64,000 nucleotides of DNA from Clostridia bacterium. GTDB lineage: Bacteria; Bacillota; Clostridia; Oscillospirales; Butyricicoccaceae. Where the stretch lies: positions 1-64,000 of the forward strand of contig JAQXOO010000002.1 in assembly GCA_029099685.1 (NCBI GenBank), read 5' to 3'. Under the pieces are notes generated by a model. The model had not been told where the DNA came from. It saw only the letters and a list, made by a program, of their open reading frames with translations, and searched no databases. Both the position numbers and the translations under genes were made by a program. This document shows, one piece after another, positions 8,761-17,105 of this stretch; positions within the stretch are counted from its first letter, which is position 1, and each line of letters begins with the position of its first letter.

Positions 8761-10200
8761 ATGGAAAAGAACCTGACGATGCTGACGGATTTCTATCAGC
8801 TCACTATGGCCAACGGTTACTTCAACAACGGCATGAAGGATACCATCGCGTATTTCGATATGTTTTTCCGGAAGGTACCCGACGACGGCGGCTACGCCAT
8901 CATGGCCGGCGTGGAACAGCTGGTGGAGTACCTGGAGGACCTGCGATTCACCGATGAGGACATCGCCTATCTGGAGGGGCGGGGATGCTTTTCCAAGGGC
9001 TTTTTGGACTATCTGAAAAACTTCCGCTTTGAATGCGATGTGTGGGCCATCCCCGAAGGGGAGATCATCTTCCCCGGCGAGCCCATCGTCACCGTGCGGG
9101 GCCCCATCATCCAGGCGCAGTTTATCGAGACCATGCTGCTGCTGACCATCAACCATCAGAGCCTCATCGCCACAAAGGCCAGCCGGATGGTCCGCGCCGC
9201 CGAGGGCCGCGCGGTGATGGAGTTTGGCTCCCGCCGCGCCCAGGGCGCCGACGGCGCTATTCTGGGCGCCCGTGCCGCCTATATCGCCGGGGCCGCGGGC
9301 ACTGCCTGCGTCATGTCCGACCGGGACTACCACGTGCCGGCCCTGGGCACCATGGCCCACAGCTGGGTCCAGTCTTTTGACAGCGAATACGAGTCCTTCA
9401 AGGCCTATGCCGAGACCTATCCCGACGCCTGCACTGTGCTGGTGGACACCTACAACGTGCTGAAATCCGGCGTGCCCAACGCCATCAGAGTGGCCAAGGA
9501 GGTGCTGGAGCCTGCCGGACACCGGCTGAAGGGCGTGCGCATCGATTCGGGAGACATCGCCTATCTGAGCCAGCAGACTCGCCGGATGCTGGACGAGGCC
9601 GGCCTGCAGGACTGCGGCATCGTGGTGTCCAATTCCCTGGATGAGTTTTTGGTGCTGGACCTGCTGCGCCAGGGCGCCTGCATCGACTCCTTCGGCATCG
9701 GCGAACGGCTCATCACCGCAAAGAGCGCCCCGGTGTTCGGCGGCGTTTACAAGCTGGTGGCTATTGACGACAAGCAGGGCGGCATCATCCCCAAGATCAA
9801 GATCTCTGAAAACGTGGACAAGATCACCAACCCCCACTTCAAGCAGGTGTGGCGGCTCACGGACCGGTCCGACGGAAAGTACCGCGCCGATGTGCTCACC
9901 CTGCGGGACGAGGTCATTGACGACACGCAGCCCTATCTGCTGTTTGACCCCACTCACACCTGGAAGCGCCGCACCATCACCGATTACGAGGCACGGCCCC
10001 TGCAGGTTCAGCTGTTTGACAAGGGCGTCTGCGTTCACAAGGCCCGGGACATCCAGGAGATCCGCGCCTTCTGCAAGGAGTGCCAGGGACGCATCTGGAA
10101 CGCCGTCAGCCGGTTTGAAAATCCCCATCCCTATTATGTGGACCTGTCCCAGAAGCTGTGGGACATCAAGCAGCGGCTGCTGATGGAAAACAGCCGGTAA
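8761..10200 (+). CDS. pncB: nicotinate phosphoribosyltransferase
   Basis: MEKNLTMLTDFYQLTMANGYF..., EFGSRRAQGADGAI, GVRIDSGDIAYLS. Confidence 0.96.
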   Translation: MEKNLTMLTDFYQLTMANGYFNNGMKDTIAYFDMFFRKVPDDGGYAIMAGVEQLVEYLEDLRFTDEDIAYLEGRGCFSKGFLDYLKNFRFECDVWAIPEGEIIFPGEPIVTVRGPIIQAQFIETMLLLTINHQSLIATKASRMVRAAEGRAVMEFGSRRAQGADGAILGARAAYIAGAAGTACVMSDRDYHVPALGTMAHSWVQSFDSEYESFKAYAETYPDACTVLVDTYNVLKSGVPNAIRVAKEVLEPAGHRLKGVRIDSGDIAYLSQQTRRMLDEAGLQDCGIVVSNSLDEFLVLDLLRQGACIDSFGIGERLITAKSAPVFGGVYKLVAIDDKQGGIIPKIKISENVDKITNPHFKQVWRLTDRSDGKYRADVLTLRDEVIDDTQPYLLFDPTHTWKRRTITDYEARPLQVQLFDKGVCVHKARDIQEIRAFCKECQGRIWNAVSRFENPHPYYVDLSQKLWDIKQRLLMENSR

Positions 10201-10213
10201 CGGGGGTGCTTTT

Positions 10214-10744
10214 ATGGAGTGGAAGGAATTGATGCAGATCCGGCAGTCCTGCCGGGCCTATACCGGCCGTCAGGTCACAGACGCCCAGCTGAAGGAGATC
10301 CTTCGGGCGGGCTGCGCCGCGCCTGCCGCCCGGGGAAACTATGAGCAGCTGCAGCTCACCGTGATCCAGGACAAGGCGCTGCTGGAGGCCATCGACGACG
10401 TGGCCCGGAAGGCCTACGGCGATGACAGCTTCAGCTGCACCCGGGGAGCGCCCACGGTCATTTTGGTTTCGGTGCAGGAGGAGCAGGGCCAGATCCCGCC
10501 CATGATGCTGGCCAGCGCCGCCTGCGTGGTGGAAAATATGCATCTGGCCGCTACCGGCCTGGGCTTGGGCAGCGTGTATCTGGGCAGTATCCAGGCGGTG
10601 AACAACAGCCTGGAGGTGCTGTACCGGCTCCGGCTGCGGGACGGCTTCTGGCCGGTGCTGGCCCTGGCCGTGGGCGAGGCCCGGGACCCTGCGGAAAAGC
10701 GGGCTGTGCCCATGACCCGGATCTTCACCAACATCATTGAGTAA
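10214..10744 (+). CDS. nitroreductase-family protein
   Basis: RQSCRAYTGRQVTDAQLKEILRAGCAAPAARGNYE..., LGLGSVYLGSI. Confidence 0.88.
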   Translation: MEWKELMQIRQSCRAYTGRQVTDAQLKEILRAGCAAPAARGNYEQLQLTVIQDKALLEAIDDVARKAYGDDSFSCTRGAPTVILVSVQEEQGQIPPMMLASAACVVENMHLAATGLGLGSVYLGSIQAVNNSLEVLYRLRLRDGFWPVLALAVGEARDPAEKRAVPMTRIFTNIIE

Positions 10745-10879
10745 GCGCAGCAAAGCCCCCGGCCATCCTGAGAGCTTTCTTTGTTGCCGTTTGACAACAT
10801 CATCCGTTTATCAAGCCCCACTCAGCCAGTTTCGATGCAGCCCTATATTTACAATATTTGGTCAAATTATTTGAATATA

Positions 10880-10908
10880 TTGACATAAAAGGAATTATTT
10901 AGTATTCT
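10880..10908 (+). promoter_or_regulatory. sigma-A-like promoter (TTGACA - 17 - TATTCT)
   Basis: TTGACA at 10880-10885, TATTCT at 10903-10908, 17-bp spacer. Confidence 0.6.
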
Positions 10909-10967
10909 TTCACTAAAGAAGGTACGAAACAGGTCTGGACTGGGCCTCAATAACCACATAAAACAGG

Positions 10968-11015
10968 ACGCGATAAGGCCCAAATAAACGGTTTGGGATT
11001 GTCGCGTCTTTTTGC
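10968..11015 (+). terminator. Strong stem-loop followed by TTTTT within the 5' leader of the AT-rich islet
   Basis: GACGCGATAAGGCCCAAATAAACGGTTTGGGATTGTCGCGTCTTTTT; outer 7 bp and inner 6 bp helices. Confidence 0.65.
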
Positions 11016-11079
11016 GTTCAGAGAAAGGATGATGGGTATGCGTCAGATCGTTCACGACTTCACGATCATCTGGAGGGCC

Positions 11080-11385
11080 ATGAAAACGGTGAGGTTATGT
11101 ACAAAAGTTATAGAGCTTACGCAAAACAGTTTTGCTGAGGTTTATAAATCAGTTGATACTTACGATGCAGTTGCGGACTATCAAAGATTTGCTACTGTAA
11201 ATGGAGGATCCCATCCATATAGTTACGCTAATAGATATACCACTCATAGAGCTGTTAATGAACGTAATAATGAGGTTCGTGCATATATCATTGACCTTGG
11301 ACGGACAACATACTCGCCGGACGCAAATTATTATGGCAATATTGACGCCATTGCCGATGATGCATATGAAGCTTTCCTGTATTAA
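11080..11385 (+). CDS. hypothetical protein (AT-rich islet)
   Basis: ORF with TGGAGGG upstream of ATG; no family recognised. Confidence 0.4.
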   Translation: MKTVRLCTKVIELTQNSFAEVYKSVDTYDAVADYQRFATVNGGSHPYSYANRYTTHRAVNERNNEVRAYIIDLGRTTYSPDANYYGNIDAIADDAYEAFLY

Positions 11386-11395
11386 AAGTAAGCGT

Positions 11396-11974
11396 ATGAA
11401 AGATTATAAAGAAAGATCATATGTCTTAGTATTTAATATCATGACATATGTTTCTTTTGTTTTGGTGTTATTTGGGTACCGATATGGGATCGATAATATG
11501 TACAAAGCGATACCAGGAATACGTGTGTTTCCCAGATACGTTTTGCTTTTTTTGCCTTTTGCATTCTTGCTCATGACTGCAATTATAAAAAAGAATGTTT
11601 CTCTATTGATTTACAAGCCGATCGCTATCGTCGGAATTATATGTATATTTGCTAATGGGTTTTCTGCCTGCTACGCATACAACGATGTGATAAAATATAT
11701 TAACCACGATTCACAATCGGTATTAAGTAACTTGGTGTGTAGAAGCATATTTAACCTTTTCGCTTGTGCGTGTTTCAACGAGGCGGCAGACAGTCTGTTT
11801 TGTTCTCCTCATAAAAATGAGATTTCAGTTCAATATCAAGGAATGGCTTTTTGCGTGTGTGGTGCGATCATCCTATTTGTAAGCTTAACCACTTTTGGAG
11901 GCAAATGGGGATGGGTCCTTTTTGCACAACTTGTGAGCACAGTGCTATATTGTTATAAAAAACGGACTTGTTAA
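11396..11974 (+). CDS. hypothetical multi-pass membrane protein (AT-rich islet)
   Basis: MKDYKERSYVLVFNIMTYVSFVLVLFGYRYG... several hydrophobic helices; low GC versus flanks. Confidence 0.65.
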   Translation: MKDYKERSYVLVFNIMTYVSFVLVLFGYRYGIDNMYKAIPGIRVFPRYVLLFLPFAFLLMTAIIKKNVSLLIYKPIAIVGIICIFANGFSACYAYNDVIKYINHDSQSVLSNLVCRSIFNLFACACFNEAADSLFCSPHKNEISVQYQGMAFCVCGAIILFVSLTTFGGKWGWVLFAQLVSTVLYCYKKRTC

Positions 11975-12033
11975 GCTATAACATCAAAAATCCAAGTGAA
12001 AGCCCCGCCTGCCGGGGCCGCCGATCAGGCGCA

Positions 12034-12076
12034 CCACAGAAAAAAGCTCCCGGGGACTGCGGTCCCCGGGGGCTTC
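12034..12076 (-). terminator. Terminator after deoD
   Basis: GCTCCCGGGGACTGCGGTCCCCGGGGGC hairpin with A-run on + (T-run on -). Confidence 0.75.
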
Positions 12077-12085
12077 CTGTCTTTG

Positions 12086-12799
12086 TTACGCGATATCCAC
12101 CGCCACGGACAGAGCCAGCTCCATCATCTGGGTGAAGGTGTTCTGCCGGGCTTCGGCGTCCAGCGCCTCGCCGGTGATGATGTGGTCGGAGATGGTGCAG
12201 ATGGCCAGCGCCCGCTTGCCCGCCTTGGCAGCGTTCATATACAGGCCGGCGGCCTCCATTTCCACTGCCAGAACGCCCATGTCCAGCCACCCCCGGTTGG
12301 GGTCGGGACGGGCATTGTAAAAGGCGTCGGAGGAAAGCAGGTTGCCCACCTGCATCCGCAGCCCCATCTCCCGGCCCCGGCACACGGCCCGCTCCAGCAG
12401 GTCATAACTGCAGATGGGGGCGAAGCTGCCGTCCAGGCAGAACTGGCTGGCGTAGTTGGAGTTGGTGCAGGCGCCCATGCCGATGACGATGTCCCGCAGC
12501 TTCAGGTTGGGGGACAGGCCGCCGGCGGAACCGATGCGGATGATGTTCTCCACATCATAGAAATGGAACAGCTCGTAGCTGTAGATGCCCATGGAGGGGA
12601 TGCCCATGCCGCTGGCCATCACGCTCACCGGAACGCCCTTGTAGGTGCCGGTATAGCCCTGGATGCCGCGGACGTTGTTTACCAGCACGGGGGCTTCCAG
12701 ATAGGTCTCGGCGATGAATTTGGCCCGCAGGGGATCGCCGGGCATGAGGACCGTTTTGGCAAAAGCGCCTTTTTCGGCGGAAATATGTGGGGTAGCCAT
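12086..12799 (-). CDS. deoD: purine-nucleoside phosphorylase, DeoD type
   Basis: MATPHISAEKGAFAKTVLMPGDPLRAKFIAETYLE..., GMGIPSMGIYSYELF. Confidence 0.96.
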   Translation of the reverse strand: MATPHISAEKGAFAKTVLMPGDPLRAKFIAETYLEAPVLVNNVRGIQGYTGTYKGVPVSVMASGMGIPSMGIYSYELFHFYDVENIIRIGSAGGLSPNLKLRDIVIGMGACTNSNYASQFCLDGSFAPICSYDLLERAVCRGREMGLRMQVGNLLSSDAFYNARPDPNRGWLDMGVLAVEMEAAGLYMNAAKAGKRALAICTISDHIITGEALDAEARQNTFTQMMELALSVAVDIA

Positions 12800-12820
12800 A
12801 GAAACAAACTCCTTTACTGT

Positions 12821-13399
12821 TTATTTGATGATCAGTTCCTCCAGAGGACGCTTGGGAACATAATGCACATCGTTTTCGTCCCGGTAATAGTTGTAGCTTT
12901 CGCCGGGCTTCAGCTCGGTGAGCACCACGGTCTCGTCGGGCTTGCCCAGGGCGATGATGAGCACCGGGCGGAAGCGCTCCTCCAGCTCCAGGGTCTCCCG
13001 CACCTTTTCCGGGTTGAAATTGCCGATCATGCAGCCGCCCAGGCCCATCTCGGTGGCCCGCAGCAGGATGGTCTGGGCACAGATGCCCACATCCTTCCAG
13101 AACCGGTCCACGCCAGGGCCGATGGTGCTGTCGTAGCACATGACGATGAAGCCGGTGGGGCAGTGGCCGGGATGGGGCAGGGTCATGTCCGGCAGGCCCC
13201 TGGCCCAGCCGGTGCAGGGCTGCAGGGCGTCGCAGCCCGCACGGGTGTGTACCAGAACATATTTGAAGGACTGATAGTTCTGGGAAAAGGGGGCATAGCG
13301 GGCGCAGTCCACCATGTCCAGCATCTGCTCCCGGGTGACAGGCACCGACCGGTCATAGCCCCGGTAGCTGCGGTTTTTTCTGAGAAGTTCTTTCAGCAT
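12821..13399 (-). CDS. nitroreductase-family protein
   Basis: MLKELLRKNRSYRGYDRSVPVTREQMLDMVDCARYAPFSQNYQ..., GLGGCMIGNF. Confidence 0.88.
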   Translation of the reverse strand: MLKELLRKNRSYRGYDRSVPVTREQMLDMVDCARYAPFSQNYQSFKYVLVHTRAGCDALQPCTGWARGLPDMTLPHPGHCPTGFIVMCYDSTIGPGVDRFWKDVGICAQTILLRATEMGLGGCMIGNFNPEKVRETLELEERFRPVLIIALGKPDETVVLTELKPGESYNYYRDENDVHYVPKRPLEELIIK

Positions 13400-13411
13400 G
13401 GATGTTCCTCC

Positions 13412-14083
13412 TTATTCATGGATCTGCCAGTCAATGGGCGTTTGTCCGCCGGCCTGCAAAAAGGCGTTTGCCTTTGAAAAATGCCTGCAGCCGAAAAAGC
13501 CGTTGTAGGCCGAAAGGGGACTGGGATGAGCCGCCGCCAGCACCAGGTGCTGCATCCCCCGGATCAGGGGCAGCTTCTGCTTGGCGTTACCGCCCCACAG
13601 CAGAAACACCAGGGGCTTTTCCCGGGCGTCCAGATGGCGGATGATGCTGTCGGTAAACAGCTCCCAGCCCCGGTTCCGGTGGGAGTTGGCCTGCCCGCCC
13701 CGGACGGTGAGCACCGTGTTGAGCAGCAGCACCCCCTGCTCCGCCCACTCCAGCAGACAGCCGTGGGAGGGGACGGCGCAGCCCAGGTCGGACTGCAGCT
13801 CCTTGTAGATGTTCTGCAGGGACGGGGGCGTTTTGACTCCCCGCTGCACCGAAAAGGCGTAGCCGTGGGCCTGCCCGGGACCGTGATAGGGGTCCTGGCC
13901 CAGCAGCAGCACCTTGACATCATCGTAGTCGGTGGTTTTCAGGGCGTTGAAAATATCCTCCATGGGCGGATACACCGGCCCCTGGGCGTATTCCTCCCGG
14001 AGGAACTGCCGCAGCTGCCGGTAGTTTTCACTTTCCAGGTCGTCCTTCAGAATGTCGTCCCAGCGGTTGCCGAAAAAAACCAT
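13412..14083 (-). CDS. ung: uracil-DNA glycosylase
   Basis: VLLLGQDPYHGPGQAHGYAFSV, LLNTVLTVRGGQANSH, AAHPSPLSA. Confidence 0.97.
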   Translation of the reverse strand: MVFFGNRWDDILKDDLESENYRQLRQFLREEYAQGPVYPPMEDIFNALKTTDYDDVKVLLLGQDPYHGPGQAHGYAFSVQRGVKTPPSLQNIYKELQSDLGCAVPSHGCLLEWAEQGVLLLNTVLTVRGGQANSHRNRGWELFTDSIIRHLDAREKPLVFLLWGGNAKQKLPLIRGMQHLVLAAAHPSPLSAYNGFFGCRHFSKANAFLQAGGQTPIDWQIHE

Positions 14084-14301
14084 GGGGCATCCTCCTTTGC
14101 AGCGGGATTTTTCTACAGTATATCACAGAAAACGACCCAGGAAAAGAGCTATTTGCACAAGCCCGGGCGGAGCGGCCGGACGGCGTACGCGAAAAATTCA
14201 CCATCTTTTTCCGAAACAGGCATGGAATTCTGGTCATAAATATGCTATACTATCAATACATTCAGGATATATGCGACTACACGAGTCAAGGAGGTACACA
14301 T

Positions 14302-14694
14302 ATGGCTTTTTTTGATAAAATCAGCGCGGCGGCCAAGTCCGCCAAGGAGTCTGCCAACACTGCGATCGAGATCGGTAAGCTCAACTTGAAGATCAAGAGT
14401 GAAAACGACAGTATCGAGCAGTTCAAGGGTCAGATCGGCGACCTGCTGTGGTCCCAGTACCTGGCCGGCACGGTGACCGATCCCCAGGTCCTGGCTTTGT
14501 GCGAAAGCATCGCCGCCGCCAACAGCAACATCGAGGCCCTGCAGCAGCAGGTGGAGGAACTGAAGGCCCCCGCCGGACCCGAAGAACCTGCCGGGGAAGA
14601 AGCTGCCCCGGTGCTGGAGCGTCATTGTCCCCAGTGCGGTGCGGTGGTCCCCGAGGAAGCCCGGTTCTGCAACAACTGCGGCGCCCAACTGTGA
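14302..14694 (+). CDS. zinc-ribbon domain protein
   Basis: MAFFDKISAAAKSAKESANTAIEIGKLNLKIKSE..., C-terminal CPQCGAVVPEEARFCNNCGAQL; AAGGAGGT RBS. Confidence 0.85.
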   Translation: MAFFDKISAAAKSAKESANTAIEIGKLNLKIKSENDSIEQFKGQIGDLLWSQYLAGTVTDPQVLALCESIAAANSNIEALQQQVEELKAPAGPEEPAGEEAAPVLERHCPQCGAVVPEEARFCNNCGAQL

Positions 14695-14762
14695 TCCCGT
14701 GATCAAATACCGCCGCAGGAGCCACGGCCCCTGCGGCATTTTTCCATAAGGAGCAGAGAGAT

Positions 14763-15947
14763 ATGGTTACATTCCTTTCACGCTGGCTGATCGCGGACCA
14801 CGACCAGACCCAGGACCCCGCCGTGCGGCGGAAATACGGCGTGCTGTGCGGCGCTGTGGGCATCGTTATCAACGTGCTGCTGTTTTTGGGCAAATTCTTT
14901 GCGGGAACCATCAGCGGCTCCATCGCCATCACGGCGGACGCCTTCAACAACCTGTCGGATGCGGGCTCCAGCCTGGTGACCATCCTGGGATTCAAGCTGG
15001 CCGGGCAGAAGCCGGACCCGGACCATCCCTTCGGCCACGGGCGCATGGAGTATTTGTCGGGCCTGGCGGTGGCCATGCTCATCCTGCTGATGGGCATTGA
15101 ACTGCTCAAAAGCTCTGTGGAAAAGATCCTCCATCCGGAGGCCATCGAATTCAGTTGGCTGTCCGTGGGCATCCTGCTGGCGGCCATCGCCTGCAAGCTG
15201 TATATGGCCAGCTACAACCGGTCCGTGGGCAAAAAGATCCAGTCCTCGGCCATGAAGGCCACGGCCACCGACAGTCTCAGCGACAGCCTGGCCACCACCG
15301 CTGTTCTGGCCGCCACCCTGATCGCCCATTTTTTCCATGTGAACATCGATGGCTGGGTGGGCCTGGCGGTGGCCTGCTTCATCCTGTACGCGGGCTATAA
15401 CGCTGCCAGGGACACAGTCAGCCCCCTGCTGGGGCAGGCACCCGATCCGGAGTTGGTGCGGAGCATCGAGCAGGCCGTGCTGGCCTTTGACCCCATTGTG
15501 TCCATTCACGACATGGTGGTGCACGACTACGGCCCGGGCCGGATGATGATCTCCCTCCACGCAGAGGTGCCCGCCGACGGCGACCTGGTGGAGCTGCATG
15601 ACACCATCGACCTGGCGGAACAGGCACTGAAAGAACAATTTCAGTGCGACGCGGTGATCCACATGGACCCCATCGTCACCAATGATGAAACCGTGCTGCA
15701 TATGCGGGCAAAAATGGCCCAGCTGGTGCAGATCATCGACCCCCGCATCACCATCCATGATTTCCGCATGGTCGCCGGACCCACCCACACCAACCTGATC
15801 TTTGACGCGGCCTGTCCCTTTGACTTACATATGACAGACGGCGAGGTCAAGCGCCAGATCGAGCAGACCGTGGATCTGCTGGACGGCAACTATATGGCAG
15901 TGGTCACCGTGGACCGGATCTACGCTTCGGGAAGAAAACAGGAATAA
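14763..15947 (+). CDS. cation diffusion facilitator family transporter
   Basis: KFFAGTISGSIAITADAFNNLSDAGSSLVTILGFKLAGQKPDPDHPFGHGRMEY. Confidence 0.95.
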   Translation: MVTFLSRWLIADHDQTQDPAVRRKYGVLCGAVGIVINVLLFLGKFFAGTISGSIAITADAFNNLSDAGSSLVTILGFKLAGQKPDPDHPFGHGRMEYLSGLAVAMLILLMGIELLKSSVEKILHPEAIEFSWLSVGILLAAIACKLYMASYNRSVGKKIQSSAMKATATDSLSDSLATTAVLAATLIAHFFHVNIDGWVGLAVACFILYAGYNAARDTVSPLLGQAPDPELVRSIEQAVLAFDPIVSIHDMVVHDYGPGRMMISLHAEVPADGDLVELHDTIDLAEQALKEQFQCDAVIHMDPIVTNDETVLHMRAKMAQLVQIIDPRITIHDFRMVAGPTHTNLIFDAACPFDLHMTDGEVKRQIEQTVDLLDGNYMAVVTVDRIYASGRKQE

Positions 15948-15967
15948 CGGCAGAGAGGAGACCGATT

Positions 15968-16867
15968 ATGGAACGGCAACTGGACATCATCGGCATCCAG
16001 ATGGATCTGGGCGCCTCCAAGCGCGGCGTGGCCATGGGGCCCATGGCCATCCGCTACGGCGGCCTGCTGGAGGGGCTGGAGAAGTTGGGTTATACCGTGT
16101 TCGACCGGGGAGATATCGTTCCCCTGCCCCAGGGCCAAAGCCTGCCCAACCTACGGTCCTATGAGCAGGTGGTGGATGTGGACCGGCGCCTGTACGGCCA
16201 GGTGAAGGAAAGCCTGGAACGGGGGCATTTTCCCGTGGTGCTGGGGGGCGACCACAGCATCGCCGCGGGCAGCATCGCCGCCGCGTCCAAGCATTATGAG
16301 GGCCGGGGCGGCATCGGCGTCATCTGGATCGACGCCCACGGCGACTGGAACGACCAGCACAGCACCCCCAGCGGAAATATGCACGGTATGCCCTTTTCCG
16401 CGGTCTGCGGCCATGGGCCGGACTGCATGGTGGACTTCGGCCAGGGGCCGGCTTTTGTGGACGTGCGGCACTGTGTCCAGATCGGCGGCCGGGACATCGA
16501 CGATGAGGAGCGGGTGCGCATGAAAAACGCCGGCGTCACGGTGTTCCCCATCAACGTCATTGACAAATACGGCATGGACGAGGTCATGCGCCGGGCCCTG
16601 GAGGTGGCGGGCGAGGGTACCGCAGGCATCCATCTGAGCTTTGATGTGGACGCCATCACACCGGAAGCGGCTCCCGGCACCGGCACGGTGGTCCACAGCG
16701 GCCTCACCGTGCGGGAGGCGTTTTTGGCGGTGGAGACCCTGGCCGAGAGCGGCAAGCTGGTCAGCCTGGACATGGTGGAGGTCAACCCCATTCTGGACGA
16801 GCGCAACAAGACCGGCATCCTGGCCTCGGAGCTGATCCAGTCGGCTCTGGGCAAAGTGGTATATTGA
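15968..16867 (+). CDS. rocF: arginase
   Basis: MERQLDIIGIQMDLGASKRGVAMGPMAIRY, GGDHSIAAGS, WIDAHGDWN, SFDVDAITPEAAPGTGT. Confidence 0.93.
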   Translation: MERQLDIIGIQMDLGASKRGVAMGPMAIRYGGLLEGLEKLGYTVFDRGDIVPLPQGQSLPNLRSYEQVVDVDRRLYGQVKESLERGHFPVVLGGDHSIAAGSIAAASKHYEGRGGIGVIWIDAHGDWNDQHSTPSGNMHGMPFSAVCGHGPDCMVDFGQGPAFVDVRHCVQIGGRDIDDEERVRMKNAGVTVFPINVIDKYGMDEVMRRALEVAGEGTAGIHLSFDVDAITPEAAPGTGTVVHSGLTVREAFLAVETLAESGKLVSLDMVEVNPILDERNKTGILASELIQSALGKVVY

Positions 16868-16882
16868 AAATGTGAAAAATGC

Positions 16883-16915
16883 GGGCGCGCTGCGGTACTG
16901 CGGTGCGCCTTTTTC
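16883..16915 (+). terminator. Terminator after arginase gene
   Basis: GGGCGCGC TGCGGTACTGCG GTGCGCC TTTTT. Confidence 0.65.
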
Positions 16916-16942
16916 CTGCGTTCCAAGTGCGGGTCGAGAAGT

Positions 16943-16956
16943 AAAGTAAATACTTT
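16943..16956. promoter_or_regulatory. Inverted-repeat operator candidate AAAGTA-AA-TACTTT (copy 1)
   Basis: Identical 15-mer TAAAGTAAATACTTT at 16942-16956 and 30331-30345. Confidence 0.6.
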
Positions 16957-17105
16957 CGTTTTGGGCGTGTTTTTCTCACAATACCACTAAAAATCCCGGG
17001 TATAATTTGATAGATCCTCCAAATTAATCCAAAAATGAAAACATCTGCTTTACCGTCTACACGGGACGTGGTATAATTAGGATAATCTTTCGAGGAGGGA
17101 TCATC

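Noticed and set aside
10880-11015. Considered as an IS/transposon end
   Set aside because: The stem-loop with T run looks like a terminator; no transposase ORF and no matching inverted repeat at the other side of the islet was found.
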